Shown: piece after piece, positions 56,245 through 64,000 of the stretch
Position numbering within the stretch: position 1 is the first letter of the stretch
Layout: each line of letters opens with the position of its first letter
NCBI RefSeq assembly: GCF_000153325.1
Contig: NZ_CH724142.1
Span: forward strand, 395,464 to 459,463
Direction of reading: 5' to 3'
Source: Photobacterium sp. SKA34
GTDB taxonomy: Bacteria; Pseudomonadota; Gammaproteobacteria; Enterobacterales; Vibrionaceae
Length of the DNA: 64,000 bases
Made by a program: the position numbers and the translations under genes
Notes under the pieces: generated by a model
Seen by the model: only the letters and a program-made list of their open reading frames with translations
The model's database searches: none
Told to the model about the DNA's origin: nothing

Positions 56245-58872
56245 TTAACGCTCAGGAATAGCAGTACGCCATGCTAACCATTTAGGGTTTGCTTTTTTAT
56301 GTAGTAAGAAGTGTGTTCCTGCTTTAACTTGTGGTTCAAGTGGTTGCTTTTCGGGTGTAGCAAAGGCAATTCCGCCACGTAATAGGCTATCAAACGTGCC
56401 TGCTTTTATATTGGCACCTGTAATACCGATATCAACATTCACACCAGAGGTATTCCAAAATACAGTGTTTTTACGCACTAGATGGCGGTATTGCTTCTCA
56501 AGTTGGGCTTTTATAATGACACGGTCCGCTAAGTCACCGAGTGAAACATCAACAACTTGTCCAACTTGAATATCACGATAGAGCAGTGGTGTTCCTTCGC
56601 TGATTGAATCACGCTCTTCACTTTCTAACACGATTGTGACACGGGAGTTAAACAACTCTGCAGAGCCTAGCTTAAAGGTATCAGCAAAGTGGCCTTTACC
56701 CGGTTGAACAGCAATGTAAGAACTCAGTAATGAATCTAAGTTTTCACTACCGCTTAAGCTGATCTTCGGTTTAACCACCCAAAAGTAGCTATCTGATTTT
56801 GCGATTTTTTGAGCGTATTTAGGATATAAACGAGCCTGTATTTTCACTTTGTTTGTATGAAATTCGGGTTCGATGTTAATGATTTTACCAATGGTTACGC
56901 CTTGGAACTTGATCTCAGTATTGTTAGAGACAGAGCGTGCATCATTGGCTGTTAAAGTAATCAGCTGTCCGAAATGTTGCGCTGAGCTTAAGCTTGGGTA
57001 AAGTTTGTATTTAGAGCCTATACGATTAGTCACTTGCTCGATGTTATCAAAGGCAATACCCCCTTTGATAAGTGTAGAGAGGGGATCCGTGACTAACTTA
57101 ACACCATTTAATCCAGCTTCTACTTCAATACCTGAACGGTTCCAGAATACGGTGTGGTTAGTTATCAAATGACGGTATTTTTTCTCGATGTTTAATTTAA
57201 TGCTCACCCCGTTATCTTTTAAGGCAAAATCACTCACTTCACCTACTTGTAAGTTACGGTACAGTACGGGACTACCTTCTGATATGGGAGGTAACTTTTC
57301 AGCAAATAAACTAATGCTGCTATAGCCTTTAAGTTTTTCATCCGCAAGATCGGCAAGATTACGGCTTTTAAATAGGGTATAGCTTTTGTTTATTTTTTTG
57401 CTGCCGATAGAAGTGAAGCTAATCGCACTGCTGATCAATTGATCGGCTGGCGGAATAGAAACATCAATACCTTTGCTTGAAATACTGGCATCGACACCAC
57501 CATCAACGAAAAAGCGGCTACCGCTTCGGATCAAATTGGTGTACTCAGGTTGAACTAATACATCAAAGCTTACACGATCACCAGATAACTCAACGTTAGT
57601 AATTCGTCCAACATCTAATCCCTTAAAGCGTAATTTGGTGCCACGTTTAATACCAAAACTTTTATCAGCATACAGTTTGAAGGTTGCTACGCCTGGTTGC
57701 TGCTCTTCTAATGTGTCACGGGTAATTGCTGTAAATTTGCGTGTATTTTCGCCTTTACCTGGTATTAAACGTAAGAAATTACCTCGTACAAGATTACCGA
57801 TATTCTTAACACCATTAAGTGATACTTCAGCTTCTTCGAGTAATAAACGAGAGCCGCTATTTAAGTACTCACGCATGCTAGGCTCAATCGCAGCATGTGC
57901 GATAATCTTATTAGTTTTTTCATCAAGGCTTACATCGGTGATTTTACCTATCTGTAAACCACGATACATGATTGGCGAGCCCGAATCGCTAATATCACTG
58001 TTATCTGGCAGGGTTATTGTGATAGCAATACCACGACCAGCTGTATTGATATCAGGGTAGAGTTTAAACAGGTGATTTGCTTCAATGACTTTACCTTTAT
58101 CAGGCGAATCAAATGCGATAGCACCTGCAATTAATGCTGATAGGCTTTCAAACTGGACATCAACACCATTAAAACCGATATCAGCACGCATTCCACTCAC
58201 ATTCCAGAAACGGCTTTTTTCTGTAACGAGGTTGGCATACTTAGGTTTGATTAACGCATCAATAATGACTTCTTTTTTGTTATCACTAAGGGCGTAATTG
58301 AAAACCTCACCGACAGGGATCTTCTTATAGAAAATTTGTGAGCCAATACTGATCGAACCAAGATTCGGTGCTTTTAATTGCAGCTTTAAACCATCTTCTA
58401 ATGGCGTATCTGCGGGCTGGTTTTCCAATGCAGTAAATTTGGTCGCTTCTGGACCATCACCTGGTAGTAAAGCGATATAGTTTCCTGAAACTAATGTATC
58501 TAAGCCTGATATACCTGTTATTGAAGCTTTAGGTTTAACTAGCCAGAACCGGGTGTTTTCACGAAGAATGTTTACCGCTTCAGGATAAATGTCGGCAGTA
58601 ACGTAAATACTCTTAAGATCTTTTGATAGGCTGACATCTCTTACAATACCGACTTCAAGACCTTGATAACGAATTGTCGTTCTACCTGCGACTAAACCCA
58701 CAGCATCGCTAAAGTGAATTTGAATACGTTCACCAGCTTCGTTCACTGATTTATACAGTAACCAACTGGCAAGTATTAATGCTAATAGCGGTAACAGCCA
58801 CAGCGGTGATAGACCCCGATCACGGCGAATTTTCACCTTCTTGGGTTGTTCGTTATTTGGATCGTTGTTCAT
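56245..58872 (-). CDS. letB: Lipid transport protein LetB (YebT), multi-MCE domain
   Basis: The 875-residue protein has one N-terminal membrane helix (about residues 22-42) and a series of MCE domains, seven by comparison with E. coli LetB, which has nearly the same length. The repeated pattern is visible as blocks such as GLEVGIVRDVSL, GLQIGKITDVSL and DIQVGQVVDVSL, each followed by a hydrophobic pore loop. Six-fold stacks of these rings make a lipid tunnel across the periplasm. The start overlaps letA by 20 nt. Confidence 0.93.
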   Translation of the reverse strand: MNNDPNNEQPKKVKIRRDRGLSPLWLLPLLALILASWLLYKSVNEAGERIQIHFSDAVGLVAGRTTIRYQGLEVGIVRDVSLSKDLKSIYVTADIYPEAVNILRENTRFWLVKPKASITGISGLDTLVSGNYIALLPGDGPEATKFTALENQPADTPLEDGLKLQLKAPNLGSISIGSQIFYKKIPVGEVFNYALSDNKKEVIIDALIKPKYANLVTEKSRFWNVSGMRADIGFNGVDVQFESLSALIAGAIAFDSPDKGKVIEANHLFKLYPDINTAGRGIAITITLPDNSDISDSGSPIMYRGLQIGKITDVSLDEKTNKIIAHAAIEPSMREYLNSGSRLLLEEAEVSLNGVKNIGNLVRGNFLRLIPGKGENTRKFTAITRDTLEEQQPGVATFKLYADKSFGIKRGTKLRFKGLDVGRITNVELSGDRVSFDVLVQPEYTNLIRSGSRFFVDGGVDASISSKGIDVSIPPADQLISSAISFTSIGSKKINKSYTLFKSRNLADLADEKLKGYSSISLFAEKLPPISEGSPVLYRNLQVGEVSDFALKDNGVSIKLNIEKKYRHLITNHTVFWNRSGIEVEAGLNGVKLVTDPLSTLIKGGIAFDNIEQVTNRIGSKYKLYPSLSSAQHFGQLITLTANDARSVSNNTEIKFQGVTIGKIINIEPEFHTNKVKIQARLYPKYAQKIAKSDSYFWVVKPKISLSGSENLDSLLSSYIAVQPGKGHFADTFKLGSAELFNSRVTIVLESEERDSISEGTPLLYRDIQVGQVVDVSLGDLADRVIIKAQLEKQYRHLVRKNTVFWNTSGVNVDIGITGANIKAGTFDSLLRGGIAFATPEKQPLEPQVKAGTHFLLHKKANPKWLAWRTAIPER

Positions 58873-60049
58873 AATTGTCCCATATCAGGCGAGAATCTAA
58901 ACTTTCTGCTGCTAACATTGTTAATACTACCACGACGGCAAAGGCGATTGCCCCTGGTCCCGGCGTGAAATCAAGAACTTGTCCACGATCAATTAATGTG
59001 ACCATGATGGCGATAACAAAAAGATCCATTACCGACCATTTACCTATCCAGTGCACTGCACGGAATACTCGCATGCGTAATAGATGATGTGTTTTTCGTT
59101 TGAACTGAATGGCTAAAAGGATATAAGCCAAACTTAAAATTTTCGCGACAGGAACAATAATACTGGCAATAAAGATTATTGCTGCGATCCCTGTCATTCC
59201 CGTTCTGACGAGTTCAGCGACACCTGAAAAAATAGTATCTTCAATACGTTTACCGTTATTCATAAAAATTGAAATGGGATAAAGGTTAGCAGGTAAAATA
59301 AAAATACTCGCTGAAATTAAATACGCCCATGTTTTTTGAATTGAATGTGGAATACGATCATGCAATGCACTGTTACAGCGGCGGCAATGGGTCAGGTGTT
59401 CTTGCGTTAAATGACATGTAGTACAAAGGGTGTCTAAGTCATCACTAATATGTTCATCTTCAGGTTGCCATGCATCCCAATACCGACGAACACTGATGCG
59501 AGTCAGTAAGACTAGAAATAATATCTGTAGGGTAATTAGACAGTACAACCCAAGACCGATATTAATCTCTGCGACCTCTTGGACTTTAAAACAAGCAATG
59601 GCGAGACTGACTAAAAAGACATCGAGCATAACCCATTGCTTTAAATGGTTAAGAACCCATGTTGATGCTTTAAATAGGGCGAAATGACGAAATTTCAGTG
59701 AATATTGGGCGCTATAAACCGATCCTATGACTAATAGTGGGGCAATAACGCTACAAAATAAGATTAATGCGGCAACACCAGGAAAATTTTCTGAAAGTGT
59801 GAGGGTGCCAGATGGGAGTGTCGCTGGGATCATCTGTCCGAATAATCGTATTGTGATTAACGGTAAAGTCATGGTTGGAATAAAAAGAATTAAACCCGCA
59901 GCGGCTATCGCTAGTTCCGCATTAAATCTTGCTGTTCCCCCACGATACAAACGTGTTTGGCAACGGGGACAGTAAGCACTGTGTCCTTGTTGAGCCACCT
60001 CTGGGAGCACAAGTAAATTGCAACCGGGGCAGCGTCTGGCCGTCGACAT
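58853..60049 (-). CDS. letA: LetA (YebS), PqiA-family membrane protein
   Basis: This 398-residue inner-membrane protein has two PqiA repeats, each with a zinc-ribbon cysteine motif (RRCPGCNLL with CPRCQTRL; LCTTCHLTQ with CRRCNSAL) and four membrane helices. It hands lipids to or from LetB, encoded next with a 20-nt overlap. I chose the ATG at 60049 with AAGGAA about 10 nt upstream; the longer TTG start at 60070 is less likely. Confidence 0.92.
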   Translation of the reverse strand: MSTARRCPGCNLLVLPEVAQQGHSAYCPRCQTRLYRGGTARFNAELAIAAAGLILFIPTMTLPLITIRLFGQMIPATLPSGTLTLSENFPGVAALILFCSVIAPLLVIGSVYSAQYSLKFRHFALFKASTWVLNHLKQWVMLDVFLVSLAIACFKVQEVAEINIGLGLYCLITLQILFLVLLTRISVRRYWDAWQPEDEHISDDLDTLCTTCHLTQEHLTHCRRCNSALHDRIPHSIQKTWAYLISASIFILPANLYPISIFMNNGKRIEDTIFSGVAELVRTGMTGIAAIIFIASIIVPVAKILSLAYILLAIQFKRKTHHLLRMRVFRAVHWIGKWSVMDLFVIAIMVTLIDRGQVLDFTPGPGAIAFAVVVVLTMLAAESLDSRLIWDNYEQRSK

Positions 60050-60166
60050 AGTACGTTGTTTCCTTTGCAAAAGAGCGAGATATAAAAACGCTCACGAAAT
60101 AAAAATTCACACGTTTATAAAAATACAGTGAATGATAGCCCATGAGCGTCAAGGAAGGATACTATA

Positions 60167-62020
60167 TTATTTTGTACCGATTCTTGCTACTGGAAGTTGT
60201 TGATCTGTTTGTTCAACATCATTATTAGGTGACTGAATTGAACCGTAAAGTGTTCGATATAACCCATGTTGGCTCACTAACTCAGTATGTGTACCTGATT
60301 GACTGACTAGTCCATCTTCTAAAACATAGATTAAATCGGCTTGTTTTACAGCCGATAATCGGTGGGCAACAATCAAGGTAGTTTTATCCTTTAAAAAACC
60401 ATTTAGTGCTTTATGTAATGCAGCTTCTGTTGAAGTATCTAACGCTGATGTTGCTTCATCTAAAATAACAAAGTCAGGGTTAGATAAGATCATGCGGGCA
60501 ATCGCTAAACGTTGACGCTGACCACCGGATAAACGAATACCTTGCCGACCAATTTCAGTATCAAGGCCGTGTGTTAAACGCTCTGTCATATCTGTAAGTT
60601 GAGCAATGTCTAAAGCATTCCAGAGTTCATCATCAGTATATTCACCACCCAATGTTAAGTTATGACGTAACGTATCGTTGAATAAGACGGGCTGCTGGAG
60701 CACGACAGCCATACGTTCACGAAGAGATTCATAACTGACCGCTTCAATTGGATGACCATTAATAAAAATATCACCTGATTGCTTTTGGTAAATTCCAAGC
60801 AGCAATTGAATTAAGGTTGATTTACCGCCACCTGATGCCCCCACAAGAGCAACACGTTTTCCAGCCGGGATATCAATATTTAAACCTCGCAGCACTTCTT
60901 TATCGTTGTCATAAGAAAAACGTACATTTCTTACTTTAATGTCTAGAGCTTCATTATTGTTAAAAGGATATACGGTAGCGGTAGGGCGAACTTCTTCTTC
61001 TAAAGCTAACAACGTATTCAAACGTTGCATGGCTGCAGACGCACTGTACCAAGAAAATTGAATCCCCAATAACTCTTGTACAGGCCCAAGCATGAACCAT
61101 AAGTAACTAAAGACAGCCAGCATTTCACCGATAGATAAGCCACTGAAAAGCACCATTAACATTGCTGCGGCGCGAAACACTTCAAAACCGGCTAAGAACA
61201 ATAAGAAAGAGATACGTCCTGCAGCCTCTGATTGCCACGCAAACTTATCAGCACTGTGGCGTATGTCATTCGCTTGCGATTTTAGTTGGGATAAAAACTC
61301 ACGCTCACGATTAGATGCGCGTAATTGGTATATGCCATCTAATACTTCGACTAAACGCTGTTGGAATTTTTCATAAGATTGATTTTCTTGACGCTTTAGG
61401 TTTTTAACGCGGTTGCCCATCATCTTCGATGCATAAACAACAATAGGGTTAATGACAAGAATGAATAACCCGAGTCGCCAATCTAACCATAGTAAAACAC
61501 CTGCCGTACCTACGACGGTGAGCAAACCGATAATAAAGCGACTTAACGTATCTCCGACAAATTTATCGATAGTCTCAACATCAGTTACAAGGTGCGAGGT
61601 AATACCACCGCTGCCTTTTTCTTCGTATTGGCGCATGCTAATACGCCCTAATTTATCCAATAAATGCTGACGTAAATTAAAGGTGATTTCTTTTGATACA
61701 AGTGTGAACTGACGGCTTTGTAAAATGTTCAATGCTTGGCTTACTGTACGCATTAAGACAACTAAAAATAACACTAATAAGATATAGCCAGTGGGCGATT
61801 GCCATTGTTCGGGAAGAAGGTGGTTTAAATATTGGATCCCTTCAGCAGGCTTATGCAGCAATACTTCATCGACCATTAATGGCATAAGTAATGGAATTGG
61901 TACGCTAATCAACGTGGCAATAACAGCAATAATATTAGCGGTGATAAGACGGGGCCGATGTTTTTTTGCTTGAATAAAAAGCCAAGACCAATTAATCATA
62001 GTGGGGAATGAATGCTTCAC
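60167..62020 (-). CDS. ABC exporter, fused permease-ATPase (MsbA/MdlB-like)
   Basis: The 617-residue half-transporter has six membrane helices at residues 20-320 and an ATPase domain from about 365. Walker A is GASGGGKS, the signature is LSGGQRQRLAIAR, Walker B is FVILDEATSALD, and the H-loop is VAHRLS. It should work as a homodimer. The substrate is not known; lipid, peptide or drug export is possible. It lies upstream of letA on the same strand with a 97-nt gap and could share its transcript. Confidence 0.88.
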   Translation of the reverse strand: MKHSFPTMINWSWLFIQAKKHRPRLITANIIAVIATLISVPIPLLMPLMVDEVLLHKPAEGIQYLNHLLPEQWQSPTGYILLVLFLVVLMRTVSQALNILQSRQFTLVSKEITFNLRQHLLDKLGRISMRQYEEKGSGGITSHLVTDVETIDKFVGDTLSRFIIGLLTVVGTAGVLLWLDWRLGLFILVINPIVVYASKMMGNRVKNLKRQENQSYEKFQQRLVEVLDGIYQLRASNREREFLSQLKSQANDIRHSADKFAWQSEAAGRISFLLFLAGFEVFRAAAMLMVLFSGLSIGEMLAVFSYLWFMLGPVQELLGIQFSWYSASAAMQRLNTLLALEEEVRPTATVYPFNNNEALDIKVRNVRFSYDNDKEVLRGLNIDIPAGKRVALVGASGGGKSTLIQLLLGIYQKQSGDIFINGHPIEAVSYESLRERMAVVLQQPVLFNDTLRHNLTLGGEYTDDELWNALDIAQLTDMTERLTHGLDTEIGRQGIRLSGGQRQRLAIARMILSNPDFVILDEATSALDTSTEAALHKALNGFLKDKTTLIVAHRLSAVKQADLIYVLEDGLVSQSGTHTELVSQHGLYRTLYGSIQSPNNDVEQTDQQLPVARIGTK

Positions 62021-62083
62021 AGTGATAATGATTCCTATTATTGTTAAGTGTTTTCATTTTAACGATTATGTAAGGCGTATGCT

Positions 62084-62542
62084 ATGGAAAATACAGGTTC
62101 TTTTTATAACCGTCTGACACTTCAAGCTTTAGCGATAGTTGAAGGTGAATCAGATCTCATTGCTAATCTTTCTAATATTAGCGCGTTGTTGAATATGGAG
62201 TTAGAGAACATAAATTGGGTTGGCTTTTATTTATTAAAAAATGATGAGCTTGTACTCGGTCCATTTCAGGGAAAACCTGCTTGTGTTCGTATTCCTGTTG
62301 GTAAAGGGGTATGTGGTACAGCGGTAAAAGATAACCGAGTAATGCGTATCAATGATGTTTATGCGTTTCCTGGACATATTGCTTGTGACGCGGTAAGTCA
62401 GTCTGAAATCGTTATCCCATTAAATATTGGGGGAAAATGTATTGGTGTGCTGGATATTGATAGCCCAGATTTGTCAAGATTTGACCAAAATGATGAACAA
62501 GGTCTAGTTTCTTTTGTTACAGAGCTACAAAAAGTACTCTAA
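62084..62542 (+). CDS. msrC: Free methionine-(R)-sulfoxide reductase (GAF domain)
   Basis: The 152-residue protein is a single GAF domain matching YebR/MsrC (fRMsr), which reduces free methionine-R-sulfoxide. The catalytic cysteines are in KPACVRIPVGKGVCGTA and HIACDAVSQSEIVIPL. A GVLDIDSP segment is typical. It diverges from the ABC exporter gene and precedes proQ. Confidence 0.93.
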   Translation: MENTGSFYNRLTLQALAIVEGESDLIANLSNISALLNMELENINWVGFYLLKNDELVLGPFQGKPACVRIPVGKGVCGTAVKDNRVMRINDVYAFPGHIACDAVSQSEIVIPLNIGGKCIGVLDIDSPDLSRFDQNDEQGLVSFVTELQKVL

Positions 62543-62652
62543 TTTCATGCTTTCGGTGGTTTTTCCTTATTAGGTAATTATAATAGCCCCCACTATTTCT
62601 TTTTGAACAAAGCACTAATAACGAGCAAATCTCGTTTATGTCAGGAAAGTCC

Positions 62653-63285
62653 ATGGAAAACTCTGAAAAGTTAACGAACAGTAAAGAAGTTATTGCATAT
62701 ATTGCTGAGCGTTTCCCTAAATGTTTTACTATTGAGGGTGAAGCTAAACCACTTAAGATCGGTATTTTTCAAGATCTTGCTGAGCGCTTAAGTGATGACC
62801 CAAAAGTAAGTAAGACGCAACTACGTACAGCATTACGTCAATACACATCTTCCTGGCGTTACCTTCACGGCGTTAAAGCTGGTGTAAGTCGTGTTGATCT
62901 TGATGGAAATGAGTGTGATGTACTTGAGCAAGAACACGTTGATCACGCACTTAAAGCCTTAGAAGAAAGCAAAGCAAAAGTACGTACTCGCCGTAAAGAG
63001 CAGGCTATCGCTAAAGCTGCTAAAGAAGGCGATGCGAAAAAAACTCGCGCAAAAACTGCTAAACCTAAGAACATTAAGCCAAAAACGGCTAAAGTTAATA
63101 AGAAGCCAGTTGAGACTACACCTGTACTAAAAGCTGACGAAGTTATTGTTGGTAAGAACGTACAAGTGAATATGGGCTCAGGTAACATGCCGGCAACTAT
63201 TGTTGAAATTAACAAGGACGATGTGCGTGTTCGCTTAAATAACGGCTTAGTAATGGCTGTTAAAGCGGAGCACCTGCGTTCATAA
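62653..63285 (+). CDS. proQ: RNA chaperone ProQ
   Basis: The 210-residue protein has an N-terminal FinO-type RNA-binding domain (residues 5-120; [16 protein letters not shown] and [15 protein letters not shown]), a basic linker rich in lysine and alanine (about 115-160), and a C-terminal Tudor-like domain ([20 protein letters not shown]). It binds sRNAs and 3' ends of mRNAs. I chose the ATG at 62653 (AGGAAAG 5 nt upstream), which matches the E. coli start, instead of the ATG at 62638. The gene prc follows 18 nt later, as in enteric bacteria. Confidence 0.95.
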   Translation: MENSEKLTNSKEVIAYIAERFPKCFTIEGEAKPLKIGIFQDLAERLSDDPKVSKTQLRTALRQYTSSWRYLHGVKAGVSRVDLDGNECDVLEQEHVDHALKALEESKAKVRTRRKEQAIAKAAKEGDAKKTRAKTAKPKNIKPKTAKVNKKPVETTPVLKADEVIVGKNVQVNMGSGNMPATIVEINKDDVRVRLNNGLVMAVKAEHLRS

Positions 63286-63303
63286 AGGGAGAATGCGCGA
63301 CGC

Positions 63304-64000
63304 ATGAATTGTCGATTCCGTTTCTCACTGATAGCTGCCGGCATGATGCTGGCAGCTTCAGCGCAAGCCTTAGAGGCTAAGTATTCATTAAGTAATTTGC
63401 CGCAACTTGCACCAGAGCAACAACATGCAACTGCGAGTAAGAGGGTGGCATCACGCTTTACCCGATCTCACTACAAGCATTTTTCACTTGATGATAAATT
63501 CTCTAGTCAGGTATTCGATCGTTATATCGAAATGCTCGACTATAACAAAAGCTTTCTAACTGCTTCTGATGTAAAGCAATTCGAACGCTGGCGAAATCAG
63601 TTTGATGATCAATTGAAATCTGGTGATACATCGGGTGCATTTGATATTTTTAATAAAGTCCTTCAACGTCGTTTTGACCGTTATCAGTTTGCGATCTCGC
63701 AATTAGATACGGAGATTAAATTTGATAAAGATGAAGACTTTGTTATTGATCGCTCGGAACTTGAGTGGCCAAAAAATCAAGCAGAGTTAAATGAAATTTG
63801 GCGTAAGCGTGTTAAATACGATGCGTTGAATCTAAAGCTAGCAGGTAAAAACTGGAATGAAATACAGGAAACACTAGGTAAACGTTATAACAACGCAGTT
63901 AAACGTTTAACTCAAACGCATAGTGAAGATGTATTCCAGTTGTACATGAATGCTTTCTCGCGTGAAGTTGATCCTCACACTAGTTATCTATCTCCTAGAA
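63304..64000 (+). CDS. prc: Tail-specific protease Prc (partial, runs out of the window)
   Basis: The first 232 residues of a periplasmic C-terminal processing protease are present. A signal peptide covers about residues 1-22 (AAGMMLAASAQA then LEAKYS). The following helical region (SKRVASRFTRSHYKHFSLDD, then YIEMLDYNKSFLTASDV) fits the N-terminal domain of Prc/Tsp, ending at VDPHTSYLSPR. The PDZ and serine-lysine catalytic parts lie beyond the window. The protein degrades tagged and misfolded periplasmic proteins and controls murein hydrolases. It is in the same operon as proQ. Confidence 0.94.
   Translation, partial: MNCRFRFSLIAAGMMLAASAQALEAKYSLSNLPQLAPEQQHATASKRVASRFTRSHYKHFSLDDKFSSQVFDRYIEMLDYNKSFLTASDVKQFERWRNQFDDQLKSGDTSGAFDIFNKVLQRRFDRYQFAISQLDTEIKFDKDEDFVIDRSELEWPKNQAELNEIWRKRVKYDALNLKLAGKNWNEIQETLGKRYNNAVKRLTQTHSEDVFQLYMNAFSREVDPHTSYLSPR

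Overview
The window is AT-rich chromosomal DNA from a marine gammaproteobacterium of the family Vibrionaceae, and Photobacterium is the most likely genus. The evidence is family-level gene content read by eye: proQ-prc, letA-letB next to rsmF, the TmaR and EfpL housekeeping genes, yohJ-yohK-cdd in the enteric order, DUF3334- and DUF3802-like proteins typical of vibrios, a CARB-type beta-lactamase, a GH20 chitobiase with nagK, and many c-di-GMP and chemotaxis genes. No database search was possible, so the genus is an inference.

Layout. 0-3 kb: tail of a GTPase, a membrane acyltransferase, a CheX-like DUF3334 protein and a membrane-anchored glutaredoxin. 3.2-8 kb: a signalling block with a REC-CheC response regulator translationally coupled to a PAS-GGDEF cyclase, then a small acidic protein and a chemoreceptor. 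8-12 kb: tapT, nagK, a small membrane protein and rhlE. 12-19.4 kb: a frameshifted diguanylate cyclase, a frameshifted YdgI/ArcD-type antiporter, sulA with a LexA box, a gene-poor kilobase holding a 50-residue Cys-containing small gene and a 12-bp periodic repeat, a TauE/SafE exporter, a class A beta-lactamase and a lone prepilin. 19.4-27.5 kb: a D-amino-acid/amino-sugar region (RpiR regulator, D-amino-acid deaminase, N-acyl-D-amino-acid deacylase, RidA, KdgK-like kinase, GH20 hexosaminidase, lactonase) in which the first three genes are broken. 27.6-36.6 kb: alkB, a broken membrane protein, korAB, a CNNM/CorC-type protein, a lipoprotein, ygbA, a small unknown and a beta-hydroxyacid dehydrogenase. 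36.8-48.8 kb: a MocR-type regulator, tpm, purT (PurR box), an EamA transporter, cdd (CRP site), yohJK, a ToxR-like regulator without periplasmic domain, sbcB, a GAF-GGDEF cyclase and small genes. 48.8-51.2 kb: an IS66-family element that cuts off a HupE/UreJ gene. 51.3-64 kb: efpL, a GNAT pseudogene, two cold-shock genes, tmaR, rsmF, letA-letB, an ABC exporter, msrC, proQ and the start of prc.

The most striking general feature is that six separate coding sequences are broken by the apparent loss of exactly one base in a homopolymer run (T5, A3, C3, C3, T7, T4 as read on the + strand). Adding one base to each run restores a full-length family member. This is either systematic under-calling of homopolymers in the assembly or repeated slippage mutation; the sequence alone cannot decide. 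Other decay is certainly not of this kind: the acetyltransferase pseudogene has three nonsense codons, the deacylase has a large in-frame internal deletion, and the HupE gene is truncated at the IS66 end without a target duplication.

I see no CRISPR array, no tRNA or rRNA gene, no prophage and no clear new defence or secretion system. The least explained items are the REC-CheC/GGDEF pair, the 12-bp TACAGT array, the 50-residue small gene, the palindromes between the MocR regulator and its divergent dehydrogenase, the truncated ToxR-like protein and the structured 3' region of rsmF.
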